A DNA stretch of 64,000 nucleotides from an uncultured bacterium. GTDB taxonomy: Bacteria; Cyanobacteriota; Vampirovibrionia; Gastranaerophilales; Gastranaerophilaceae. The translations under genes were made by a program, and so were the position numbers. The notes under the pieces are model-generated. The model saw only the letters and a list, made by a program, of their open reading frames with translations, ran no database searches and was not told where the DNA came from. The DNA is taken from NCBI GenBank assembly GCA_900549855.1, contig URPS01000004.1, positions 1 to 64,000 on the forward strand, given 5' to 3'. Of this stretch, positions 8,692 through 16,469 are shown piece after piece; the stretch's first letter is position 1, and every line of letters starts with the position of its first letter.

Positions 8692-9090
8692 TTATTCAAA
8701 AATTTCCTTTAATAATGTGAAAAAAGGTTTGTCCAAAAGAGGTAATACTTTTATTTTTGTACCGGAAAATTTATTATGCATAAAATCATCCATAATCGGT
8801 AAAAATTTTAAAGCACCTATTAAAATGTAATCAGGCTTATAATCTATGATTTTGTTAAGCGGAATTTTTTTAAATCCCAATAATTCCTGTCCTTCTTCAG
8901 ACTCTTCAAATTTTCTGTCAGAAACACCGATTATATTGATATTTGATAAATCATACTTCTTCAAAATTGTCTGAAAAACCAATCCTGTGCCATATACAAC
9001 AACTTTTTTGTTTTTCAATTTTTTGTTTAACTTTTTTAATTGCTTCTCAAATTCATATTTATTCAATAAATCTTTTATATCGTCTGACAT
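8692..9090 (-). CDS. Small Rossmann-like protein of a surface-polymer cluster
   Basis: 132 aa from the ATG at 9090, chosen because GAGAGGGG lies 6 nt upstream; the in-frame TTG at 9108 has no ribosome site. 'KKVVVYGTGLVFQTIL' is a nucleotide-binding-like beta-Gly turn, followed by 'NIIGVSDRKFEE' and 'YKPDYILIGAL'. The same pattern ('IVGVSDLKYE ... DCILITSP') forms the N-terminal domain of the TagF-like protein at 14892-16469. It is therefore probably a stand-alone version of an accessory domain of these transferases. It is the first gene of the 3.7-9.1 kb operon; the next gene starts directly after its stop. Confidence 0.65.
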   Translation of the reverse strand: MSDDIKDLLNKYEFEKQLKKLNKKLKNKKVVVYGTGLVFQTILKKYDLSNINIIGVSDRKFEESEEGQELLGFKKIPLNKIIDYKPDYILIGALKFLPIMDDFMHNKFSGTKIKVLPLLDKPFFTLLKEIFE

Positions 9091-9189
9091 ATAAACCCCT
9101 CTCAACAAAATTTTATCTTAATTTGATAAACTTTGCAATATAGATTGGTTTTCAATTAAAAAAAATTAGCCCAAAACAAATTTTATAAA

Positions 9190-9390
9190 CTAATCCAAAT
9201 CAGGTTCGCCATTCATTAGTTTTAGTATCTCTATAACTCTTGGCATTTGGCAATCAAAGGAATAATGAGCCTTTCTAATTGAGCAAGCTTCACAATTACC
9301 GTTGAGTTTATAGCATTCAATTGCTTGTTCTGTCCAATTTTTAGTAATAGAACAAGAAATTTCCATTGGTTGAATTACTTGGTTTAACAT
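9190..9390 (-). CDS. Small cysteine-containing protein, unknown function
   Basis: 66 aa from the ATG at 9390. GGGGGAG ends 6 nt before this ATG, while the GTG at 9405 overlaps that site. It contains four or five Cys in a compact pattern (CSITKNW ... CYKLNGNCEACSIRK ... DCQM). CxxC plus flanking Cys suggests a small zinc-binding or Fe-S fold. 'NWTEQAIECYKLNGNCEACSI' reminds me of short conserved proteins seen in gut Gastranaerophilales, but I cannot name a function. Confidence 0.65.
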   Translation of the reverse strand: MLNQVIQPMEISCSITKNWTEQAIECYKLNGNCEACSIRKAHYSFDCQMPRVIEILKLMNGEPDLD

Positions 9391-9439
9391 TACACACTCC
9401 CCCACAAATGCATGTTAAACCACAAATAGACATTCTACA

Positions 9440-10450
9440 TCATTTATTCATATGATTTATTCCAAATAAAGATTGCAAATATTTGCCAGCTTTGTTCATT
9501 TTCTCTTCTTTTGTAATAGGCATTGCCTCAATAGATTCAAGAGTTTGAATAACTTTATACGGTTCATCATTTATGTTGCATTTTTTTAGTGCGATTTCCC
9601 AATTCCTGTAATCGATTTTATCGTCAGCATGAATTAAACCGGCATATAAACCGGAAAGAACAGTCTTTTTAAAGATTTTTCTAACATATTTAATCTTTTC
9701 ACCGGCATCGGGGGCTTCTACATTTGCACTAGCACGATTAATAAAAACTTCCAAAAGTTTTGCTGTAGTATTACCATAAGGTTTGTCATAAAGCGTATTT
9801 ATCTCATCAACAAGTTTTAATTTACCTTTGCTTGTTACTATATTATTAGGGTTGATAGAATCAAAAATGCCGTAACTTCTTGTTCCAAACTTCATTTCGT
9901 TTAATTGTGCCAAATCACAAGCAAGTTCATTGTAATTGTGCTGCGGAATTCGAGCAAATCTTGGCAGGTATTTTTCTAAATAGTATTTCTTCACTCTTCC
10001 TGAACCAAGAGTTTTGGTCATATGTTCAGGAACTCCGGCAGGCATTTGTGGTCCTACATTTTTGAGTATTTGCAATTTCCCCAATTGCACAATAGCTTCG
10101 CCAAAATAATTTCTTAAATTTTTAAATACATCTTGTCCCCAAACTAAATTATTGCCAATATTATTTTTGTTGATATTAGCGTCAAGCGGTACTCTTGCCG
10201 CATATTTTTGAGTAATCTTAAATACAGCGTTATGAGTTCCTTCACCAATAAATCTACTTGGACGCAATATATCTTGGAGTGCATTCTTGATTTTTTCAAT
10301 TAAAACTTCTGATTCAACCGCTTTTAATTCCGGATTTGCTGCAACCAAGTCCAAAATTTTTTCTACTTCTCTGGAACGTCCTTTGAAAGCAGGTTTCTGA
10401 TTGTATGATAGTGTATTATAGCTATAAATTGTATTATTTGGAATATTCAT
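9440..10450 (-). CDS. Protein-kinase-like fold protein, candidate secreted effector
   Basis: 336 aa from the ATG at 10450 (MNIPNNTIYSYN); the frame stays open to 10621, but the extra residues look like read-through. The N-terminal ~25 residues are polar, Asn/Ser/Tyr-rich and end in 'NQKPAFKG'. Then 'FIGEGTHNAVFKITQKYAARVP' (residues 67-88) resembles a kinase glycine-rich loop followed by a VAIK-like strand. 'FDSINPNN' (196-203) resembles a catalytic loop with Asp197 and Asn202/203, and 'KLVDEI' (Asp215) a DFG-like metal site. An aminoglycoside-phosphotransferase-like or bacterial effector kinase fold is inferred. The Lys of the ATP-binding strand is replaced by Arg, so it may be inactive or atypical. 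Confidence 0.6.
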   Translation of the reverse strand: MNIPNNTIYSYNTLSYNQKPAFKGRSREVEKILDLVAANPELKAVESEVLIEKIKNALQDILRPSRFIGEGTHNAVFKITQKYAARVPLDANINKNNIGNNLVWGQDVFKNLRNYFGEAIVQLGKLQILKNVGPQMPAGVPEHMTKTLGSGRVKKYYLEKYLPRFARIPQHNYNELACDLAQLNEMKFGTRSYGIFDSINPNNIVTSKGKLKLVDEINTLYDKPYGNTTAKLLEVFINRASANVEAPDAGEKIKYVRKIFKKTVLSGLYAGLIHADDKIDYRNWEIALKKCNINDEPYKVIQTLESIEAMPITKEEKMNKAGKYLQSLFGINHMNK

Positions 10451-10637
10451 ATGAGTTATAAAACAAATCAAAAAAATAATTGCCTTTTGTGTTAATAAAT
10501 GTAAAATTGCCGGCATGTAAGTGTAGTATAAAATACCGGTAATGACATGGCAAAAATCTGTCGGTAGCGTGTCATATTTGTATATCTCAAGCAATGACAG
10601 TATTCTGGTAATTCCTACCAAGAAGCTGTCCTTTTAT

Positions 10638-11714
10638 CTATGTGCGCAGCACCATGGCGCAGTTTGTACCGCCAAAACCGAATGAGGTGGAAAGACAGGT
10701 TTTTATAATTTTCGTTTTGGTGTTGACATCTGCGAGCCAAATTTGAGGTAAGTTTTTGTCATACTTGTTATCATAGATATGTGGAAAAACTTGATTTGTA
10801 TTTGACTCAAGCAATTTGCAACAAAGCGCAGCTTCAATGCTAGCTGCAGCACCTAAACAGTGACCGGTCAGTGGTTTTGTAGAACTTGCAGGTACGTTGT
10901 TCCCAAAAATTTCTGAAATAATTTTAGCTTCCATTAAATCATTTGAGTGCGTCCCCGTACCATGCAGATTTATGTAATCAATTTCATCAGGATTCATTTC
11001 TCCCAACGCAAACTCAATGGCTTTTTTCGCCTCTATTCCCATTGGATCCGGTGTTGTAGAATGATAAAAATCTGTAGTTTCGCCGATACCGGTTATTTCT
11101 ATTCCGGCTCCTTCTTTTTGAACAATAAAAGCTGCAGCGCCTTCGCCAATATTAATACCTTTTCGATTTTCACTAAATGGAATTGTCACATCTTTTGATA
11201 AAATTTCTAATGAATCAAAACCGTAAACAGGAACTTTGGCTATAGAATCAACACCTGCAACAATAATTGTTTCTGCAATACTCAAATCCAAAAGTTCTTT
11301 TGCGATTGCAAAAGCTTTTATACCGGAAGAACAAGCTGTTGAAACGGATGTGTAATAATTTTTAAATCCGTAATAATTGTGCAAAAATTCAGCAGGATTG
11401 CCTATTTGAAAATGCTTGGAGTTTTTTGATGTTTCGTATTCTTCTACTCCTGAATTTGTCGTTGCAACAACTATGGCTGTCGTTGTTTTATCAAGCTTTT
11501 CAATTTCTAAAGGTTCTAACACTTTGAGCAAAAGCTTGTTGCAACGTAAATTATAAGCTTCATCATTAATATTAGGTAAATCACATTTTATTAAAGCAAG
11601 CCGATTGTTTTGGAGATAATCAAAATGAGTGTTATCACCGGCAATGGCTTTTTTGTAAATATCGTCTATATTTTGTCCAAGATTGCAAATTGCATTGTAT
11701 TTTTTAATAATCAT
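10638..11714 (-). CDS. Beta-ketoacyl-ACP synthase (FabF-like)
   Basis: 358 aa from the ATG at 11714. The Cys-His-His triad is complete: Cys128 in 'VSTACSSGIKA', His251 in 'LHGTGTHSND' and His285 in 'LTGHCLGAAAS'. The chain is about 35 residues shorter at the N-terminus than typical FabF (active Cys near 163), so it may have a trimmed first core strand. It condenses malonyl-ACP with an acyl-ACP. It is divergent from, and 19 bp away from, a Ketoacyl-synt_2-like gene. This pairing is reminiscent of aryl-polyene or specialised fatty-acid loci, although no other genes of such a pathway are nearby. Confidence 0.88.
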   Translation of the reverse strand: MIIKKYNAICNLGQNIDDIYKKAIAGDNTHFDYLQNNRLALIKCDLPNINDEAYNLRCNKLLLKVLEPLEIEKLDKTTTAIVVATTNSGVEEYETSKNSKHFQIGNPAEFLHNYYGFKNYYTSVSTACSSGIKAFAIAKELLDLSIAETIIVAGVDSIAKVPVYGFDSLEILSKDVTIPFSENRKGINIGEGAAAFIVQKEGAGIEITGIGETTDFYHSTTPDPMGIEAKKAIEFALGEMNPDEIDYINLHGTGTHSNDLMEAKIISEIFGNNVPASSTKPLTGHCLGAAASIEAALCCKLLESNTNQVFPHIYDNKYDKNLPQIWLADVNTKTKIIKTCLSTSFGFGGTNCAMVLRT

Positions 11715-11733
11715 TTTATAGTATAATCTTAGC
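11715..11733. promoter_or_regulatory. Bidirectional promoter with overlapping -10 boxes
   Basis: Only 19 bp separate the two start codons (11714 minus, 11734 plus). TATAAT at 11722-11727 lies 6 nt before the plus-strand ATG; read on the other strand, TATACT (11720-11725) lies 5 nt before the minus-strand ATG. Both mRNAs would be leaderless, and RNA polymerase could occupy only one -10 at a time, so the two genes probably interfere with each other. Confidence 0.6.
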
Positions 11734-12309
11734 ATGAAAAATTTACCTTTTTGTATTGAAAAATTTAGTTATATAGTATCAGAAGAACAAATTGATGTTT
11801 CATTTATTTCGCCGCTTGTCAGACGAAAATTAAGCTTGTTGGATAAGGCTGCTTTAACAACAATGTTTAAAGTTTTTGAACTTCAAGATGTGGAAGAAAT
11901 AGTTTTTTCTTCAGAATATGGTGAGTTTACAAGACTTGATAATTTAATTAAACAATATCAAGAATTTGGAGAAACTTCTCCTGCTGTATTTTCGACTTCT
12001 GTACACAATTACCCTGTTAGCTTTTTTACTTTGTATAACAAATTAAATCTACCGTATTGTGCATTGTCAGCAGGCAAGAGTTCACTTGGAGCAGGACTTG
12101 TAAAATCGCTACAAAAACGAACTTTGTTTACTTATGCTGATATTTATGATGGGGTAAAAAGTGTGTCTTGTATAATTTCACCTAACAAAAGTGGATTAGA
12201 ATTTTCTGTTGGTTCTTACGAGAACGAAAGTTTTGAAAATTTTATTGCATTTTTAAAAGAGGATAAAAAAGAATTCTTGACAGAGTTTGGCAAGTTTTTT
12301 TATGTGTAA
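11734..12309 (+). CDS. Ketoacyl-synt_2-like (PF13723-type) beta-ketoacyl synthase N-terminal domain protein
   Basis: 191 aa. 'SPLVRRKLSLLDKAAL', 'VFSSEYGEFTRLDNL', 'SPAVFSTSVHNYPVSFF' and 'ALSAGKSSLGAGL' follow the conserved blocks of the short ketoacyl-synthase-like proteins found in aryl polyene clusters. The canonical Cys is absent at the expected nucleophile position ('ALSAGKSS'), so the protein is probably a non-catalytic partner or chain-length factor for the divergently encoded FabF-like enzyme. Translation most likely starts from a leaderless transcript. Confidence 0.75.
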   Translation: MKNLPFCIEKFSYIVSEEQIDVSFISPLVRRKLSLLDKAALTTMFKVFELQDVEEIVFSSEYGEFTRLDNLIKQYQEFGETSPAVFSTSVHNYPVSFFTLYNKLNLPYCALSAGKSSLGAGLVKSLQKRTLFTYADIYDGVKSVSCIISPNKSGLEFSVGSYENESFENFIAFLKEDKKEFLTEFGKFFYV

Positions 12310-12398
12310 TATTTGTTAATAAAATTTGAAATTGAGAGCAATTTTTTAACACATTTTTTCTTTATAAATATAGAGATGTAAATCTGGGGAAATGGATT

Positions 12399-12698
12399 AT
12401 GAATGCAGGAATATTTTTAAAGGGAAAAGATAGATGTATCACTGAATACCGTTTGATGACAGGTGGCATGAAGGATATGCGAAAACAAATTACTAACAAC
12501 TATAATATTGGTAAAGAACTTGCAAATATTAATGGAACCGCTAAAATTCCAACAATAGCAAAAAGCATTGTTAAAAATACTAAAGTTACTAAAAAACAGG
12601 TACCTGCGCTTGCTGCGCTTATAGGTACTTTTACACCAATTCCGATAGGAGGACCTATTGGGTATGTATTAGCTCGAATTATTGGAAAAATTTTATAG
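12399..12698 (+). CDS. Small protein with hydrophobic Gly/Pro-rich C-terminus, unknown
   Basis: 99 aa. The N-terminal ~60 residues are basic and polar. The last ~35 (VPALAALIGTFTPIPIGGPI, then GYVLARIIGKIL) form one or two hydrophobic segments with a PIPIGGP turn. This could be a membrane hairpin or membrane-inserting tail. A GGGGAAATGG stretch precedes the ATG. I do not recognise a family. Confidence 0.5.
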   Translation: MNAGIFLKGKDRCITEYRLMTGGMKDMRKQITNNYNIGKELANINGTAKIPTIAKSIVKNTKVTKKQVPALAALIGTFTPIPIGGPIGYVLARIIGKIL

Positions 12699-12701
12699 AT
12701 A

Positions 12702-12780
12702 CGTAGATGCGTAGAAGATTAGAGGCTTAGCAGATTTTAAATTGCTATGCGTCTTCGCATCTACGCCTCTTCGCCTCTAA
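12702..12780. repeat. Inverted repeat, 'GCATCTACGCCTCT' family
   Basis: CGTAGATGCG (12702-12711) pairs with CGCATCTACG (12756-12765); AGAGGC and GCCTCT words extend the symmetry. Related words occur at about 17808-17835 and 51181-51235, always just outside a gene end. It lies between the convergent ends of the 99-aa gene and anmK and may serve as a terminator for both. Confidence 0.6.
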
Positions 12781-13889
12781 CTAACTTTCCCCATCACTAC
12801 TCGTTTTTTAGCGCCGGTACAAGATGGAAGGTTGTTTGGTATTCCATAATAATTGCAATAACCAAGAAGTGCAAAAGCCATAACTTCTTTGAAATTATTC
12901 GATATACCATAATCTTCATGCGTTTTAAGTTCAATATGCTTAGGTAGATAAGTTCTTAAAAACTTCATCATTGTTGGATTGTAAGCTCCACCACCGCCAA
13001 TTATTGCTGTATCTACATGAACATTTGGGTAAACAAATCTTTCGTAAGATTGCGCAATTGTTTTTGCTGTAAGAGCGGTTAAAGTTGCAATAATATCAGC
13101 AGGTTCAGATGGAGCAATTTTTAAAATATTTTCAATGTATTTTGTAGAAAAATACTCTCGACCTGTCGTTTTTGGTGGGTCAAGGTAGTAATATTCATCT
13201 TGCAAAAGACAATCAAGCCAACTTTCACAGATATTACCGCTTGCAGCAATTTCGCCATCTTTATCGTATTTTTTTCCAAAAAGTTTTTGAACACAGTAAT
13301 CAATCATAATATTACCGCAACCATTATCAAAACCGAATGTTTCACAATCATCAGAAACTACCGTAACATTGGATATTCCGCCAATATTTTGAATAAGGGA
13401 GTTTTTGAACCACTTTTCATCTGCAAAACAGACTAAAGGCGCACCCTGACCGCCTGCGGCAATATCACGTTCACGAAAATTTGATATAACCATGCAGCCG
13501 GTATCTTCTGCTATAACAGAGCTTTCGCCTATTTGCAGAGTACTCTTGAGAGAAATATTATCAAGTTTTTCATCAAACGGATAATGATAAACTGTTTGCC
13601 CATGACTTGCAATTAAATCAGGTTTGCCAAATTCTTCTATCAAAATATTTGCAGCATTTGCAAAACATTTTCCGACTGCAAAATTAAGCTGGCATAATTC
13701 TTTTATATTTATATCACCTCGAAACGCAGAAAAAATCTTGGCTCTAATATGTTCCGGATAAGAATAATTTATTCCACGAATAAGTTTTACCGACATATCC
13801 GGATTAACTTCACAAAGTCCTGCGTCTATCGAATCACAAGACGTACCTGACATTAAACCTATAACTAGTTTTGTTTCTTTCTCTTCCAT
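12777..13889 (-). CDS. anmK: Anhydro-N-acetylmuramic acid kinase
   Basis: 370 aa from the ATG at 13889 (MEEKETKLVIGLMSGTSCDS), the normal family length. The N-terminal 'GLMSGTSCDSIDAGL' is the AnmK ATP-binding signature, and 'GGISNVTVV', 'FDNGCGNIMIDY' and 'TAIIGGGGAYNPTMM' follow in the expected order. The enzyme converts anhydroMurNAc to MurNAc-6-phosphate during cell-wall recycling. ATTATA (13896-13901, a TATAAT on the coding strand) lies 6 nt before the ATG, so a leaderless mRNA is expected; the longer in-frame extension to 13976 is not needed. Confidence 0.95.
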   Translation of the reverse strand: MEEKETKLVIGLMSGTSCDSIDAGLCEVNPDMSVKLIRGINYSYPEHIRAKIFSAFRGDINIKELCQLNFAVGKCFANAANILIEEFGKPDLIASHGQTVYHYPFDEKLDNISLKSTLQIGESSVIAEDTGCMVISNFRERDIAAGGQGAPLVCFADEKWFKNSLIQNIGGISNVTVVSDDCETFGFDNGCGNIMIDYCVQKLFGKKYDKDGEIAASGNICESWLDCLLQDEYYYLDPPKTTGREYFSTKYIENILKIAPSEPADIIATLTALTAKTIAQSYERFVYPNVHVDTAIIGGGGAYNPTMMKFLRTYLPKHIELKTHEDYGISNNFKEVMAFALLGYCNYYGIPNNLPSCTGAKKRVVMGKVS

Positions 13890-13941
13890 AATTTGATTAT
13901 AGTATGAAAGTGAATATATGAATATGTTAGTTCTTTTATGA

Positions 13942-13947
13942 TACAAT
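13942..13947 (+). promoter_or_regulatory. Candidate -10 box of a small hairpin-rich transcript
   Basis: TACAAT about 80 nt upstream of the 23-codon ORF at 14027, with no clear -35. Transcription would start near 13954 and include the hairpin that masks the ribosome site. Confidence 0.35.
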
Positions 13948-13971
13948 TTTAATAGAGAAACACTGCTCAAT

Positions 13972-14018
13972 CTCACCTAGCAACAACGTATTTGAGTGGC
14001 TTACGGCTAGAAAGTGAG
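13972..14018 (+). promoter_or_regulatory. Hairpin sequestering the ribosome-binding site of a small ORF
   Basis: CTCACCTAGC (13972-13981) can pair with GCTAG (14006-14010) and GTGAG (14014-14018), with a 3-nt AAA bulge. The downstream GAGG (14016-14019) is the ribosome site for the ATG at 14027, so the hairpin would hide it. This is a common arrangement in type I toxin mRNAs and attenuators. Confidence 0.5.
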
Positions 14019-14026
14019 GTACAACG

Positions 14027-14098
14027 ATGAGAAGTTGGCTAACAAAAATAGTAGTGCTGGTAACACTACTATTTTTATCAATTTTAAGTTGTTGGTAA
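14027..14098 (+). CDS. 23-residue hydrophobic peptide (possible type I toxin or leader peptide)
   Basis: A GAGGT ribosome site lies 7 nt before the ATG. The peptide has a short charged head (MRSWLTK), then one hydrophobic segment (IVVLVTLLFLSILSCW) to the stop. The charge-plus-single-helix layout resembles small membrane-active toxins such as TisB- or Ldr-type peptides, but no specific family is recognised. Its own codons form a perfect 9-bp hairpin (14048-14056 with 14064-14072), and a third hairpin follows the stop. Independent transcription is suggested by the -10 at 13942. It could instead be a chance ORF in a non-coding RNA. Confidence 0.4.
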   Translation: MRSWLTKIVVLVTLLFLSILSCW

Positions 14099-14157
14099 GA
14101 GAAAAGTGGATGCTGGTAGTACTGTGAATGCTATCAGCATTTCTCTTATACAAGTAT
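14097..14157 (+). terminator. Long hairpin, possible terminator of the small transcript
   Basis: AAGAGAAA (14097-14104) and ATGCTG (14110-14115) pair with CAGCAT (14145-14150) and TTCTCTT (14151-14157). The tail is not a clean U-run, so termination is plausible but not certain. Confidence 0.4.
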
Positions 14158-14227
14158 TATAAACTAGTTTGTAACCATTTTCAAGTGTTATGGTACGTTG
14201 TGTTAAATATTATGTTATACTTTCATT

Positions 14228-14899
14228 ATGTTTTATTTTGAAGATTTTAATGGCACAAAGATTATGAAGAGTGATATGCTAACAGAAGTTACAGCATATT
14301 TTACGACACGTGGAGAAGTTAGTTTTCCTGAATCAAAGAGGATTATTCATCCTACACAAACACATAGCGACCATGTGGAAATTGTGGATGAGAGAATTGA
14401 TTATCCTGATACAGATGGATTAATTCTGACAAACACTGAGGATACGGTTTATTTGAAGTTTGCTGATTGCACTCCTTTGATTTTTTATGATAAAGAAAAT
14501 AAAATCGGAGCGGTATCTCATGCCGGTTGGCGTGGAACAGCTGCTAAGATTGGAGTAAAAACTATCAATAAAATGTCAGCTAATTTTGGCACAAAGCCTG
14601 AAAATATTGTTGCATTAATTGGCGCTGCGATTTCAATTTGTTGTTACGAAGTTTCGGAAGAAATCAGGGATACATTACTTGCAACAGTTGAAAATCCAAT
14701 TGGATTGTATGAAGGCAGAAATGTTGACCTTAAAGGTATAAACGCACAACAGCTGAGAGAAATTGGGGTTAAGAACATTGACGTATGCCCTTATTGTACA
14801 AGTTGTAATAATGATTTGTTCTATTCTTATCGTAAGGAAAATGGAACAAAAGAAAGACATTTGGCTGTATTTACAAGAATGCGGGTGGGTATTATTTAG
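14228..14899 (+). CDS. PgeF/YfiH-family copper-type 'laccase domain' protein (purine nucleoside phosphorylase/polyphenol oxidase)
   Basis: 223 aa. Metal-binding motifs are in place: 'HPTQTHSDHV' near residue 38, 'FADCTPLIFYD' near 78, and 'AVSHAGWRGTA' near 97, the YfiH-family His-Cys-His set. The C-terminal 'CPYCTSCNNDLFYSYRKENG' is also typical. Family members have been reported as purine nucleoside phosphorylases and as peptidoglycan-editing factors. TATACT (14216-14221) lies 6 nt before the ATG, predicting a leaderless mRNA. The 3' end overlaps the convergent gene at 14892 by 8 bp. Confidence 0.9.
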   Translation: MFYFEDFNGTKIMKSDMLTEVTAYFTTRGEVSFPESKRIIHPTQTHSDHVEIVDERIDYPDTDGLILTNTEDTVYLKFADCTPLIFYDKENKIGAVSHAGWRGTAAKIGVKTINKMSANFGTKPENIVALIGAAISICCYEVSEEIRDTLLATVENPIGLYEGRNVDLKGINAQQLREIGVKNIDVCPYCTSCNNDLFYSYRKENGTKERHLAVFTRMRVGII

Positions 14900-16469
14900 A
14901 AATTATTAAATTCAGATAATTTAAGATTATTTCGTAAGAATTAGAACTTGGCATATAAAATACATTTTTCAAAATATTTTCTCGTATTTTAAGAAGTTTG
15001 TCTTCTTGGAGGATGAGAAGATTTTTTATAAACTTATCAAAACCATTCAGGTTATTCAATTCATAAAAACCTTTTCTTATTTTTTCGCCAAATTCATCAA
15101 ATGGTGCTCTATCAGGTCTGTTTAAAAATATTATCGGTTTTTTGGTTGGAAAATATTCTGCTAAAAAAGAAGAACAATCTGTTATCAAACAATCAGAAGT
15201 TTTGAATATATCAAAATAATTACCCTTATCATAAACAGTCGCATTTTTGAGGTTATTCCACTCGTTTATATAATCGTCGTACTCTTTTTCGGTCATAAAT
15301 TTTTCAAAGATACACATAGATTTTAGTGCCGGATGGGGTTTTAAGACAAATGAGTATTGAGGATTATCTTTAGCAAAATCCAAGAAAAATTTGTAATCTC
15401 TCGTAAAAGTGGACATTTTAAGTCCATTATTATTTATTGAATGATGAGGTGCATAAATTATTCGAGATTTTACATTTTTACCTTTCCATAAATCTTCAAA
15501 CTCTTGTTTTACTGGCAATTTATAGTTATCAAACTTTAAGCTTCCAACTGCTAACAAATTATCCTGCATATTACATACTTTTTTATAGAATGAGTTATGA
15601 TATTTACTTTCGGAAAAAAAACACCACAAATCACGATAAACTTTTTTCACGTTTTCGCTTCCCCATTCTTCAGGTGAGAGTGTAGTGTAACCATAAGGCG
15701 CCATGCAAGTCAACGCATATTGAGAAACGATACTCGGATGATTGATGTTCATCAAATACCACGGCTGTTGATAGAAAACAATATCTGGCGCTAATTCCAT
15801 TATATTCTTGTTTTCCTTATTTTTATAATCATAAAAATCTATGGCATCTATTCCTTGATTTTTGAAAAAAGTAATATTTTCTTTTTGTGTATATTCAATC
15901 CTATTTTTAGTCACTATCGGGAACAATAAAACCGGCAAAACTTCAAACCGATTATTCTTTTTTAATTCTTTGTATAAAAGTTCATAACTCCATTTTGAAT
16001 TTTCTTCTACAAGAAATAAAACTCTTATTTTTTCTTTTGTTTTTATTCTTTGCAAAACTTTTTTGTAATTATTTTTTATTAAATCTATATCATTTTTTTC
16101 GAAAGACAAATTAATAAATTCTGTATTTTTGTTTACAATATCATTTCTAATTAAGAATTTTTGAATATTTGTCGAGTTTGGAGAAGTTATTAATATACAA
16201 TCAATGTTACTATTGGAAATCTGAGATGGTTTTATAACTTTAAAATTTTTATACTCTTTTGTATTATTACTTTCATATTTTAGGTCACTTACGCCAACGA
16301 TATTAAAATATTGTCTTAAGTCATACAAATCAGTGAGTGCGTCAAAATATACACCATTTGCGTATAATATAACAGATTTATTTTTCAGTTTTTGCGATAA
16401 TTCTTCAATAAATAATTTAAAATCATCACACTTTAAATATTCGCACCAGTATTTGTATTCACTATTCAT
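14892..16469 (-). CDS. CDP-glycerol glycerophosphotransferase family protein with N-terminal Rossmann-like domain
   Basis: 525 aa from the ATG at 16469; AAAGG lies 5 nt upstream. The N-terminal ~150 residues ('SVILYANGVYFDALTDL', 'NIVGVSDLKYE', 'DCILITSPNS') match the stand-alone protein at 8692-9090. The C-terminal ~350 residues form a TagF-like domain: 'SRIIYAPHHSINN', 'FVLKPHPALK' and 'TSDCLITDCSSFLAEYFPTKKPIIF', the last being the nucleotide-binding signature. It probably adds alditol or sugar phosphate to a cell-surface polymer together with the 3.7-9.1 kb cluster, although it is monocistronic here. Confidence 0.82.
   Translation of the reverse strand: MNSEYKYWCEYLKCDDFKLFIEELSQKLKNKSVILYANGVYFDALTDLYDLRQYFNIVGVSDLKYESNNTKEYKNFKVIKPSQISNSNIDCILITSPNSTNIQKFLIRNDIVNKNTEFINLSFEKNDIDLIKNNYKKVLQRIKTKEKIRVLFLVEENSKWSYELLYKELKKNNRFEVLPVLLFPIVTKNRIEYTQKENITFFKNQGIDAIDFYDYKNKENKNIMELAPDIVFYQQPWYLMNINHPSIVSQYALTCMAPYGYTTLSPEEWGSENVKKVYRDLWCFFSESKYHNSFYKKVCNMQDNLLAVGSLKFDNYKLPVKQEFEDLWKGKNVKSRIIYAPHHSINNNGLKMSTFTRDYKFFLDFAKDNPQYSFVLKPHPALKSMCIFEKFMTEKEYDDYINEWNNLKNATVYDKGNYFDIFKTSDCLITDCSSFLAEYFPTKKPIIFLNRPDRAPFDEFGEKIRKGFYELNNLNGFDKFIKNLLILQEDKLLKIRENILKNVFYMPSSNSYEIILNYLNLIISK

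Noticed and set aside
13942..14157. tmRNA, 6S or riboswitch assignment for the hairpin-rich unit
   Set aside because: No tRNA-like ends, no tag reading frame of tmRNA, and no known riboswitch core could be recognised.
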